Part shown: positions 1-5,292 of the stretch, piece after piece
How the letters are laid out: every line of letters starts with the position of its first letter
Numbering within the stretch: the first letter of the stretch is position 1
Assembly (NCBI GenBank): GCA_934773085.1
Contig: CAKVMU010000045.1
Location: 1 to 9,939, forward strand
Direction: 5' to 3'
DNA length: 9,939 nucleotides
Origin: an uncultured Candidatus Melainabacteria bacterium
Lineage (GTDB): Bacteria; Cyanobacteriota; Vampirovibrionia; Gastranaerophilales; Gastranaerophilaceae
Position numbers and translations under genes: made by a program
Notes under the pieces: model-generated
What the model was told of the DNA's origin: nothing
What the model saw: only the letters and a program-made list of their open reading frames with translations
The model's database searches: none

Positions 1-220
1 TCATTTACATTGTCCTATCATTCGCTTTTGAATTAACAAGTTTTTTCGTCTTAATTCTATTCTGTTTTCAAGGTTCAGAATGAACAGCTTGAATTTTAAA
101 TTATTCTAATAAGTGCTATTCTTTCGGTTTAAGTTGAGCTTGAAACGTACACTCTTGCGATTACTAAACTTCATCGCTCAGACTCTTTGTCGCTTGCACG
201 TTTGATTAACGGCCTCAACG
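1..220 (-). other. probable leader of a stable RNA (rRNA-type) running off the left edge
   Basis: I find no convincing open frame here. Read on the minus strand, the segment begins just after a good promoter, contains a long imperfect hairpin and then a boxA-like element, and leaves the window at base 1. The hairpin pairs 143-150 with 196-203 (8 bp, one G-T wobble), with an inner GCGA/TCGC pairing of 157-160 with 190-193. A strong promoter, structured leader and boxA are the usual order upstream of bacterial 16S or 23S rRNA genes. The mature rRNA is not visible, so identity is inference. Another stable RNA, or an untranslated leader of a protein gene to the left, is possible. Confidence 0.4.
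64..77 (-). promoter_or_regulatory. boxA-like antitermination element
   Basis: The minus strand reads TGAACCTTGAAAAC. This matches 11 of 14 positions of the Firmicute-style rRNA boxA core TGTTCTTTGAAAAC as I remember it. It sits in the loop of a short inverted repeat (ATTCTG at 59-64 and CAGAAT at 76-81). BoxA recruits NusB/NusE to suppress Rho termination in untranslated rRNA transcripts. It lies about 145 nt downstream of the predicted start and would be followed by rRNA outside the window. Confidence 0.4.
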
Positions 221-226
221 TATTCC

Positions 227-254
227 ATATTACCAAGTCAAAATTTAATGTCAA
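227..254 (-). promoter_or_regulatory. sigma-70 type promoter, minus strand, for the left-edge RNA
   Basis: The minus strand has a perfect -35 TTGACA (249-254), a 16-bp spacer and a -10 TAATAT (227-232, 4 of 6 to consensus). The start would fall near base 220. It is preceded by very AT-rich DNA, as often seen upstream of rRNA promoters. No coding sequence follows within 220 nt, which argues for a structural RNA transcript. Confidence 0.5.
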
Positions 255-479
255 CACCTTTGTTTAAATTTTCTTTTACAAAAGTTAAAAATCAGTAAAA
301 TTTTGGAGTTTTGCGACCGGTTTATTCAATTAATTTTATTGGCATTGGAGTGTTTTAAAAATAATTAAAAATTTTTTTTAATTTTCTTTTATTTTCTATC
401 AATTTTTACTCAAATTTTGGAAAATTTTTCTCAAAAACATGCTAAATCTTCATGTAATTTATACATGTATACATGTAAT
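255..479. other. AT-rich gene-free spacer
   Basis: The stretch is made largely of A and T runs, with no open frame of note on either strand. It separates the terminator of the 118-aa gene from the promoter of the left-edge RNA. On the minus strand it lies directly upstream of that promoter, where AT-rich UP-element-like DNA could help RNA polymerase. Apart from the palindrome at 462-477, I see nothing definite in it. Confidence 0.5.
462..477. repeat. 16-bp perfect palindrome made of two TACATGTA octamers
   Basis: The sequence is TACATGTA repeated twice head to tail. Because each octamer is itself self-complementary, the whole 16 bp is a perfect palindrome. A further CATGTAAT at 451-458 recurs at 472-479, exactly 21 bp or about two helical turns away. 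This looks like a dimeric-regulator operator or a cruciform-prone site. It lies just beyond the U-tract of the minus-strand terminator. Confidence 0.5.
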
Positions 480-505
480 AAAAAAGGCTGACATAAAATC
501 AGCCT
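480..505 (-). terminator. intrinsic terminator of the 118-aa gene
   Basis: On the minus strand the 7-bp stem AGGCTGA/TCAGCCT (485-491 with 499-505, 7-nt loop) is followed at once by six T residues. It lies about 50 nt after the stop codon of the gene at 555-911 and ends that transcript. Confidence 0.85.
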
Positions 506-554
506 CTGATTAAATAGTGTAGAAGTTTTATCATGATTGGAGAAAATAATCTTT

Positions 555-911
555 TTATGCAGCCATTAATGTATCCATTACCAAATCCATAACAGCCGGA
601 GCAAGTTCTTCACCGAACTCTTCTTGAACGATTCCGTAAATCATTTCAAATCGTTCCATATATCCTGAAATTCTATCTTGTGTTTCTGTATCCAACTCTG
701 CAGGAACACTTGTTGTTTCAGCAGGAGCAACAAAGAAATTATTATTAGACATGAATTCCATTACTTTATTAGGGTCAACTTGAGTTTCTTCATAATTGAC
801 TGTTTGCGGTTGAGCCGGTGCTTCTTGCGGCGCTTGTTCTTTTCTTTGAGGAACATATCCGCCTACACCGTAACTGTTACCACCAAATATTCTTCCGATA
901 CCGTCTGTCAT
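555..911 (-). CDS. hypothetical 118-aa acidic protein with Pro/Gln-rich linker
   Basis: I do not recognise this family. The 118 residues divide into a glycine-rich N-terminus (about 4-19, with IGRIFGGNSYGVGG), a Pro/Gln/Glu-rich, probably disordered linker (about 20-48), and a predicted helical, acidic C-terminal region (about 76-118) ending VMDLVMDTLMAA. There is no signal peptide, cysteine or transmembrane segment, so it is probably cytoplasmic. The start is supported by AAGGAG eight bases before ATG on the minus strand. It is a single-gene unit: a clear terminator follows at 480-505, and a possible activator-dependent promoter lies upstream at 980-1010. The good RBS, dedicated terminator and domain-like composition make it a real gene despite the unknown role. 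Confidence 0.8.
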   Translation of the reverse strand: MTDGIGRIFGGNSYGVGGYVPQRKEQAPQEAPAQPQTVNYEETQVDPNKVMEFMSNNNFFVAPAETTSVPAELDTETQDRISGYMERFEMIYGIVQEEFGEELAPAVMDLVMDTLMAA

Positions 912-979
912 TTCTGATACTCCTTTTTTCTTTTTTCCTTTGCATCATGTATTACGGCATATTTTTTTTAAACTTTAGG

Positions 980-1010
980 ATTTTAAGCAGAATCGTTACA
1001 AATCGTTACA
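980..1010 (-). promoter_or_regulatory. putative activator-type promoter with tandem decamer
   Basis: Two perfect tandem copies of AATCGTTACA occupy 991-1010 (TGTAACGATT on the minus strand). Immediately downstream on the minus strand is TAAAAT (980-985), a 5 of 6 match to a -10 box. At 17-bp spacing the -35 position (1003-1008, TAACGA) falls inside the repeat and is poor. This is the arrangement expected where a response-regulator-like activator replaces -35 contacts. It would drive the 118-aa gene with a leader of about 60 nt. The site is inferred, not proven. Confidence 0.4.
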
Positions 1011-1131
1011 TTAAAGTCAAAACATCAAGAATACAGAGCTTTTCAAGCATAGTTGCATGACTGTATATATATAAGAAACTTACAATGGTTGAAAATTAAT
1101 TTTTAGCAAATTAAAATATTGCTTGTCGAAG

Positions 1132-1137
1132 TATAAT
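1132..1137 (+). promoter_or_regulatory. -10 box of rpmE
   Basis: A perfect TATAAT lies 37 nt before the rpmE start codon, so transcription should begin near 1144. I see no convincing -35 hexamer at 16-18 bp spacing (1109-1114 reads AATTAA). Confidence 0.5.
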
Positions 1138-1139
1138 AA

Positions 1140-1159
1140 TTCAAGTTTGGAATCTTGAA
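1140..1159 (+). promoter_or_regulatory. small inverted repeat in the rpmE leader
   Basis: TTCAAG (1140-1145) pairs with CTTGAA (1154-1159) around an 8-nt loop, ending just before the Shine-Dalgarno at 1164-1169. Ribosomal-protein leaders often carry autoregulatory hairpins, and L31 leaders are known in some bacteria. This stem is short and AT-rich, so a regulatory role is only a possibility. Confidence 0.25.
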
Positions 1160-1174
1160 AGAAAGAAGGTAAAA

Positions 1175-1375
1175 ATGAAAGACGGAATACATCCTGATTA
1201 TAAGAAAACTGTTATCAAATGTGTTTGCGGTAACGAAATTGAAACAGGTTCTGTTGCAGACAATATTACAGTTGAAATTTGTTCCAACTGTCACCCGTTC
1301 TATACAGGACAACAAAAAATCCTTGACTCAGAAGGTCGTGTTGAAAGATTCAAAAAACGTTACGGAAACAAGTAA
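1175..1375 (+). CDS. rpmE: 50S ribosomal protein L31, zinc-binding form
   Basis: The protein is a component of the large ribosomal subunit near the central protuberance, bridging to the small subunit. Its 66 residues match the usual L31 length. It opens MKDGIHPDY, typical of the family, and has the [14 protein letters not shown] segment (35-48) and a basic C-terminus (FKKRYGNK). Cys16, Cys18, Cys36 and Cys39 form the zinc site of the 'C+' paralogue. In many bacteria that form is replaced by a cysteine-free version under zinc starvation; none is visible here. AGAAGG five bases before ATG sets the start. It is transcribed alone, with TATAAT at 1132 and a strong terminator six bases after the stop codon. 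Confidence 0.97.
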   Translation: MKDGIHPDYKKTVIKCVCGNEIETGSVADNITVEICSNCHPFYTGQQKILDSEGRVERFKKRYGNK

Positions 1376-1380
1376 GTTTA

Positions 1381-1413
1381 AAAAAAGACCTCGTTTAAAA
1401 CGAGGTCTTTTTT
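1381..1413 (+). terminator. intrinsic terminator of rpmE
   Basis: GACCTCGT (1387-1394) pairs with ACGAGGTC (1400-1407) around a 5-nt loop, flanked by an A-run before and TTTTTT after. The A/T flanks extend the stem and make it usable on both strands, but only the plus-strand gene ends here. Confidence 0.92.
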
Positions 1414-1472
1414 ATTTGATATTTTACAAACTCACAAACGAAAAATTGCGCTTCTGTTTCAAGGAACGAATA

Positions 1473-1502
1473 TTGACAAAAAAGCACATTAGAAGCTAAA
1501 AT
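1473..1502 (+). promoter_or_regulatory. folK promoter predicting a leaderless mRNA
   Basis: A perfect -35 TTGACA (1473-1478), an 18-bp spacer and TAAAAT (1497-1502, 5 of 6) precede folK. Six bases separate the -10 box from ATG at 1509, so the start site would fall on the A of the initiation codon. No Shine-Dalgarno is present at normal distance; AGAAG at 1491-1495 is 13 nt away, too far. Confidence 0.6.
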
Positions 1503-1508
1503 TAGACT

Positions 1509-2030
1509 ATGGCAGTAGCATATTTATCATTAGGTTCAAATCTCGGAGACAGAGTAGGTTACATACAACAAGCAACAAGTTTGTTGAAATCCTGCGCTGA
1601 GATAAATATTGTTGCGACTTCATCTTTTTACGAGACAGAACCTTGGCATATGGATTCTGAAAAATGGTTTGTAAACGCTGTTATTCAAATTTCTACGACA
1701 TTTTCTCCGGAAGAATTACTGAAAGAATGTCAAAAAATTGAGAATGTTCTTGGACGAAAACGTATTGAAGGCTCTAAGACTTACACTGACAGGACAATCG
1801 ATATTGATATTATCTTTTACGACAATCTGATATTGAATACCCCTGAACTTACCATACCGCACAAACACTTTCACAAACGTGTGTTTATGATTATACCGAT
1901 GCTTGAAATTGCAGATGATTTTGTACATCCGATTTTAGGAAAAACAGTAGAAGAACTCTACGAAGCAATTGAGAATCCTGAAATGGTTTATTTGTACGGA
2001 ACCCGCAGAGATGATTGGGACAATGAATAA
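1509..2030 (+). CDS. folK: 2-amino-4-hydroxy-6-hydroxymethyldihydropteridine pyrophosphokinase (HPPK)
   Basis: This cytoplasmic folate-pathway enzyme transfers pyrophosphate from ATP to 6-hydroxymethyl-7,8-dihydropterin, making the substrate of dihydropteroate synthase. The 173-aa length is normal. Visible motifs are SLGSNLGDR (7-15), YETEPW (41-46), FVNAV (54-58), E-x-x-LGR (78-83), and R95-TIDIDII with the Mg-binding pair Asp98 and Asp100. The loop IPHKHFHKRVFMIIPM (116-131) matches the family PH-x-R-x-x-x-R-x-F-x-x-x-P signature with some substitutions. The 3' end overlaps the next gene by 8 bp, implying co-transcription. No other folate gene is visible here. The mRNA is probably leaderless. 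Confidence 0.96.
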   Translation: MAVAYLSLGSNLGDRVGYIQQATSLLKSCAEINIVATSSFYETEPWHMDSEKWFVNAVIQISTTFSPEELLKECQKIENVLGRKRIEGSKTYTDRTIDIDIIFYDNLILNTPELTIPHKHFHKRVFMIIPMLEIADDFVHPILGKTVEELYEAIENPEMVYLYGTRRDDWDNE

Positions 2031-3153
2031 AAATATTGCAATTGTTGGCACCGGCGCTGCTGGAAGTATATGCGGTTATTACCTCGTCAAAGCAGGATTT
2101 GATGTTACTTTGTTTGACAAAGCGTCACCACTGAGAACCCTTTTACCAACCGGCGGTGGTAGATGCAATCTTGCACACGCAGAATATGATTTCCGTGAAC
2201 TCGCTAAAAATTACCCAAGAGGAGAGAAATTTTTGTACTCGATTTTCTCCAGATTTTCAACCTCAGAAACAATCGAACTTTTTGAAGAACTGGGAATCAA
2301 AACTTATACGCAAGAAGACGGAAGAATCTTTCCGGAATGTAATAGTGCAAAACTCGTCCGAGAAAAAATTCTTAAGCGAATCGATCGACACATTGTAAAA
2401 GAAGAAGTTGTTGATATCAAAATTTCCTCAAACGGATACAAACTAAAAACAAACCGTGCTGAATACTTGTTCAGTCACATAATACTTGCAACCGGCGGGC
2501 ATTCCGGATACTCATTAGCAGAAAATCTCGGATTAAAAATAGTTTCGCCTCATCCGTCTCTTGTCGGGCTTAATACTAAAGAGAAGTTTGCCGAACTATC
2601 CGGCACTGTAGTTAAAAACTGTATCTCTGAAGGGTTTGAGGATGATTTGTTATTCACACACTTTGGTGTTTCCGGCCCCTTAATATACAAAATTTCTTCA
2701 ATAAAAGCCTTTGATAATTTTCCATACCAAATAACAATCAACCTGTCGCAAAATTTAAAAGATTTTCAAGAGATATTAAATAAAAATCCGCATAAAGAAA
2801 TTAAAAATATTCTTGGAATGTACCTGCCACAAAAGGTTGCAAAATTTGTTTTAAAAGGCATTGACGAATCAAAAAAAGCTCACGAAACAGACGGTAAAAC
2901 AAGAGATTTAATTCTGGAGAGAATTCATTCGTTTAAAATTAACGTGGTCGGAACCAATAAAGGCGAAGAAACAGTTACCGCTGGCGGGATAGACTTGAAC
3001 CAGATAAATTCAAAAACAATGGAAGTAAAAGAATTACCCCACCTGTATTGCATTGGAGAAGTGTTGAATATTGACGGTTTCTGCGGCGGCTATAACCTTC
3101 AAAACGCATGGTCAACAGCGTTCGTTGCTGCCGAAAGTATTCTAACGGACTAA
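2023..3153 (+). CDS. HI0933/BaiN-type FAD-dependent oxidoreductase
   Basis: The 376-residue protein belongs to the HI0933-like flavoprotein family (BaiN, 'aminoacetone oxidase family'). Members bind FAD, are cytoplasmic, and mostly lack a firmly assigned substrate. N-terminal Rossmann motif VGTGAAG (8-14) binds FAD. Family signatures follow: TGGGRCNLA (43-51), DGRIFP (99-104), ATGG (156-159), FTHFGVSGP (211-219), TAGGID (319-324) and the C-terminal FAD-binding block GEVLNIDGFCGGYNLQ-x-A (345-362). It is slightly shorter than the usual 390-420 residues. I chose ATG at 2023 because the Rossmann strand begins there. Earlier in-frame ATGs (1969, 2011) would add non-family residues inside folK. 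The ATG lies within the folK stop region, indicating translational coupling. Confidence 0.92.
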   Translation: MNKNIAIVGTGAAGSICGYYLVKAGFDVTLFDKASPLRTLLPTGGGRCNLAHAEYDFRELAKNYPRGEKFLYSIFSRFSTSETIELFEELGIKTYTQEDGRIFPECNSAKLVREKILKRIDRHIVKEEVVDIKISSNGYKLKTNRAEYLFSHIILATGGHSGYSLAENLGLKIVSPHPSLVGLNTKEKFAELSGTVVKNCISEGFEDDLLFTHFGVSGPLIYKISSIKAFDNFPYQITINLSQNLKDFQEILNKNPHKEIKNILGMYLPQKVAKFVLKGIDESKKAHETDGKTRDLILERIHSFKINVVGTNKGEETVTAGGIDLNQINSKTMEVKELPHLYCIGEVLNIDGFCGGYNLQNAWSTAFVAAESILTD

Positions 3154-3789
3154 CAAAATATACCAAGGATTTTCTTTTGTATTATCTCCAAAATGCGAAA
3201 ACTGTATCATACCTTTTTGGGATACAGACAAAAAACCTTTAAGCGGATATGTTTTGAACTTTGCATTATTTGAGGTGAACCCATAGTGGTAGAAATATCT
3301 GTCAGTGTCATTCAACAATATTAATTTAAAATTACCATGGCGTTTTTTTATCTTCAAAGAATTTGTACTGTCACTAAATTCTGAAATTTTAATAATTTCG
3401 TAATCCTTAAACAAATCCTGAACTTCTTCAGATGAAAGCTCTCTCTGTTGAAGTAATTCGTCCTTTATTGTGAATTCATAAAATTTCAAATCAAAATTAG
3501 AATACCCGATTAAAGAGCCTTTGTTTATAAATTCGTATTGACAACCCGTTGAGAAAAGGAATTCTCCTTCAGGGGAGTAGAATTCTGAATAATTGCCGGT
3601 GCCATCAGAAATTTTTTTAATAAAACATTTATCAGATTTTTTACAGCTATTCCAAGTTGTACCATCTTCTGATACACATACAGATGCTCCATCTTTTATA
3701 TTTTTATAATCAATTGACTCTGTATCCGCTGCCATCACGGTCAAAGCAGTACTCGCAACTAAAACTAAGCTCAAAAATAATTTCTTCAT
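3142..3789 (-). CDS. hypothetical exported 215-aa protein
   Basis: I do not recognise the family. A clear Sec signal peptide covers residues 1 to about 20 (KK, hydrophobic run, then VMA-ADT as a signal peptidase I site). There is no lipobox cysteine. The mature part is polar, Lys/Asp/Ser/Tyr-rich and probably largely beta (for example FKLILLNDTDRYFYHYGF, 154-171). It has four cysteines (38, 49, 55, 83), all in the first half, that could form two disulfides outside the membrane. The segment at 35-55 (SVCVSEDGTTWNSCKKSDKC) is its most distinctive part. GGAG five bases before ATG and an extended -10 promoter upstream support the gene. Its last 12 bp overlap the convergent flavoprotein gene. Confidence 0.85.
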   Translation of the reverse strand: MKKLFLSLVLVASTALTVMAADTESIDYKNIKDGASVCVSEDGTTWNSCKKSDKCFIKKISDGTGNYSEFYSPEGEFLFSTGCQYEFINKGSLIGYSNFDLKFYEFTIKDELLQQRELSSEEVQDLFKDYEIIKISEFSDSTNSLKIKKRHGNFKLILLNDTDRYFYHYGFTSNNAKFKTYPLKGFLSVSQKGMIQFSHFGDNTKENPWYILLVR

Positions 3790-3813
3790 ACTTACTCCAA
3801 AACTGTTTTACTC

Positions 3814-3822
3814 ATTATAGCA
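3814..3822 (-). promoter_or_regulatory. extended -10 promoter for the exported 215-aa protein
   Basis: The minus strand reads TGCTATAAT, a perfect extended -10 element (TGnTATAAT), with the start expected near 3807 and a leader of about 20 nt holding GGAG. The -35 region is poor, as is common for extended -10 promoters. Confidence 0.6.
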
Positions 3823-3867
3823 TAAACTTTCAACTTTTAAGAGGATTCCGTTTTTCCAAAGTAGTTG

Positions 3868-3873
3868 TAGAAT
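3868..3873 (+). promoter_or_regulatory. -10 box giving a leaderless start for the 153-aa gene
   Basis: TAGAAT (5 of 6) lies exactly six bases before ATG at 3880, so transcription should start on or beside the initiation codon. No Shine-Dalgarno is present (AGAGGA at 3840-3845 is far too distant). The -35 region (3845-3850, ATTCCG) is weak. The geometry is the same as at folK. Confidence 0.4.
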
Positions 3874-3879
3874 CGTAGT

Positions 3880-4341
3880 ATGAGTTTAGTGGAAAATATT
3901 ATCAATCAAATAACCACTGCTGGTGGAATAACGAAACCACAAGGATTTGACTTGGGGGACGATACGTTTGCAAAGTTGCTTGAAAAAGCTTCCGGAGCAA
4001 ATACAGTCGGCATGCAAGATAATCTTATGGGTGAAATGGGAATTCCTGCCGGTTTGCAAATTGAACCTTTAGAAGGAGTTGAACACGCAGAAGCTGCTCA
4101 AGACCAAATTGAAGCAGTCGGAGAAACGAAGCTTGTTAACGAAGTAACAGAGCCTATCGAAATAAAAGATATGAATGTCGGTGATTATTTTTCTTCTCTT
4201 TTAAAAAGTGATGCTGATAACAATAGTGGCTTAATGGATTTTGCAAAAAAGCATGCCACGAATGCTTATGATATTTTTGGAAGAAGTTATGTCACAGACG
4301 TAAAAGAACTCGCTGACGACATAGCCTCTATGATTCAATAA
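3880..4341 (+). CDS. hypothetical 153-aa acidic soluble protein
   Basis: I do not recognise this protein. It starts with a probable amphipathic helix (MSLVENIINQITTAGG). A glycine/acid-rich segment with a short helix (30-40) follows, then a low-complexity acidic middle (about 63-97), and a C-terminal helical region (100-153) with DYFSSLLKS and FAKKHATNAYDIFG. It has no cysteine, signal peptide or membrane segment. The small size, acidity and helical ends suggest a partner-binding or structural protein, but that is inference. It is divergent from the 215-aa exported protein with about 90 bp between starts. The gene appears to have a leaderless start, and I see no strong terminator after it. 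Confidence 0.75.
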   Translation: MSLVENIINQITTAGGITKPQGFDLGDDTFAKLLEKASGANTVGMQDNLMGEMGIPAGLQIEPLEGVEHAEAAQDQIEAVGETKLVNEVTEPIEIKDMNVGDYFSSLLKSDADNNSGLMDFAKKHATNAYDIFGRSYVTDVKELADDIASMIQ

Positions 4342-4397
4342 TTTTTTTTATTTTGTTCATTTAATTAAAAGTGCATGCCTCTTTATCATGTTTATTA

Positions 4398-4403
4398 TAT
4401 AAT
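4398..4403 (+). promoter_or_regulatory. possible -10 box of the Fe-S scaffold operon
   Basis: A perfect TATAAT lies 58 nt before the ATG at 4462, in a very AT-rich stretch where such matches are cheap. No good -35 is present (4375-4380 reads ATGCCT). The ribosome site at 4452-4458 is close to ideal (AAGGAGG, four to five bases before ATG), in keeping with strong translation. Confidence 0.35.
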
Positions 4404-4461
4404 TTTTTATATATGAATAGCTTATTTATTGTCTAAATTTTTTGATTTATAAGGAGGTCAA

Positions 4462-5163
4462 ATGGGCAAAATAGAAATTACTCAAGAAATTGAAAACAAA
4501 TGTTGCGTATGCCGTGGTGTTAAAGGCGTACCGGCTCCAATCCCTCAAGAAGGCGAATGGACTAAATGTAAAGAAATTAAAGACATATCAGGTCTTACTC
4601 ACGGATGCGGTTGCTGCGCTCCTCAACAAGGAACTTGCAAACTTACTCTTAACGTAAAAGAAGGTGTTATCCAAGAAGCTTTGGTTGAAACTATCGGTTG
4701 TTCAGGTATGACTCACTCTGCTGCTATGGCTGGTGAAATCCTTCCTGGTAAAACAATCCTTGAAGCTTTGAACACTGACCTTGTTTGCGATGCTATCAAC
4801 GTTGCTATGAGAGAATTGTTCTTACAAATCGTTTACGGCAGAACTCAATCAGCTTTCTCTGAAAACGGTCTTCCTGTTGGTGCAGGTCTTGAAGATTTGG
4901 GTAAAGGTCTTTGCTCTATGTGTGGTACAATCCACTCTACTAAGCAAAAAGGCGTTAGATACCTTTCTTTGACAGAAGGTTATATCCTTCAATTAGGTCT
5001 TGATAAAAATAACGAAGTTATTGGTTACAAATTCGTTAACCTTGGCAAAGTTATGGATGCTATCAAGAAAGGCGTTGACCCTAAAGAAGCTTATGAAAAG
5101 AATATCGGTACTTACGGCAGATTTGCTGATGCTGTTAAGTATATAGACCCTAGAGAAGAATAG
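4462..5163 (+). CDS. NifU-like iron-sulfur cluster assembly scaffold protein
   Basis: The 233-aa protein resembles the NifU/IscU-type scaffold annotated beside GGGtGRT genes in many anaerobes. Such scaffolds assemble Fe-S clusters on conserved cysteines for transfer to apo-proteins in the cytoplasm. The IscU-like core carries IGCSGMTHSAAMAGE (78-92, Cys80), LVCDA (107-111, Cys109) and LCSMCGT (150-156, Cys151 and Cys154), which I read as equivalents of the three scaffold cysteines. Unlike standard IscU it has an N-terminal extension rich in cysteine: CCVC at 14-17, Cys36, and GCGCC at 48-52 with Cys59. The total is twelve cysteines, enough for an extra cluster. Codon choice is strongly biased. 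It is followed by the GGGtGRT gene after 129 bp. Confidence 0.85.
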   Translation: MGKIEITQEIENKCCVCRGVKGVPAPIPQEGEWTKCKEIKDISGLTHGCGCCAPQQGTCKLTLNVKEGVIQEALVETIGCSGMTHSAAMAGEILPGKTILEALNTDLVCDAINVAMRELFLQIVYGRTQSAFSENGLPVGAGLEDLGKGLCSMCGTIHSTKQKGVRYLSLTEGYILQLGLDKNNEVIGYKFVNLGKVMDAIKKGVDPKEAYEKNIGTYGRFADAVKYIDPREE

Positions 5164-5236
5164 TGCTACGCACGTAGGCATTGGGTCGGCAGACAGAGGA
5201 TAAATTCCTAAATTGAATATTTATTACCGGTCTGCC
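5164..5236 (+). promoter_or_regulatory. structured intergenic RNA between scaffold and GGGtGRT genes
   Basis: Two potential hairpins lie immediately after the scaffold stop codon. The first (5164-5180) is a bulged 6-bp stem with a GCAC loop. The second pairs GGCAGAC (5188-5194) with GTCTGCC (5230-5236), and a small AGGA/TCCT hairpin (5197-5200 with 5206-5209) sits inside it. Neither is followed by a T-run, so they are not intrinsic terminators. They could act in RNA processing, stability or differential expression within the operon. The rest of the spacer (5237-5292) is AT-rich and ends in the AAAGGAA ribosome site. Confidence 0.4.
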
Positions 5237-5292
5237 TCAAATAATAAACTACAAAATAAAGTTAATCATTAATAAAAAAAAGGAAATAAAAT

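Noticed and set aside
1..554. tRNA, CRISPR array or small coding gene in the left gene-free region
   Set aside because: I found no cloverleaf, no regularly spaced repeats and no open frame with a ribosome site.
678..1060. Plus-strand open frames opposite the 118-aa gene
   Set aside because: They have no ribosome site, an odd Cys/Phe/Arg-rich composition, and are mirror frames of a gene with a clear RBS and terminator.
1221..1499. Plus-strand frame overlapping rpmE and its terminator
   Set aside because: It is an alternative frame of L31 that reads through the terminator hairpin and the folK promoter.
1969..2022. Upstream in-frame ATGs (1969, 2011) for the flavoprotein
   Set aside because: The extra residues lie inside folK and precede the FAD-binding beta strand; MNKNIAIVGTG at 2023 is the normal family start.
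4342..4461. Search for a terminator after the 153-aa gene
   Set aside because: There are T-runs but no stable GC stem; partial read-through into the Fe-S operon cannot be excluded.
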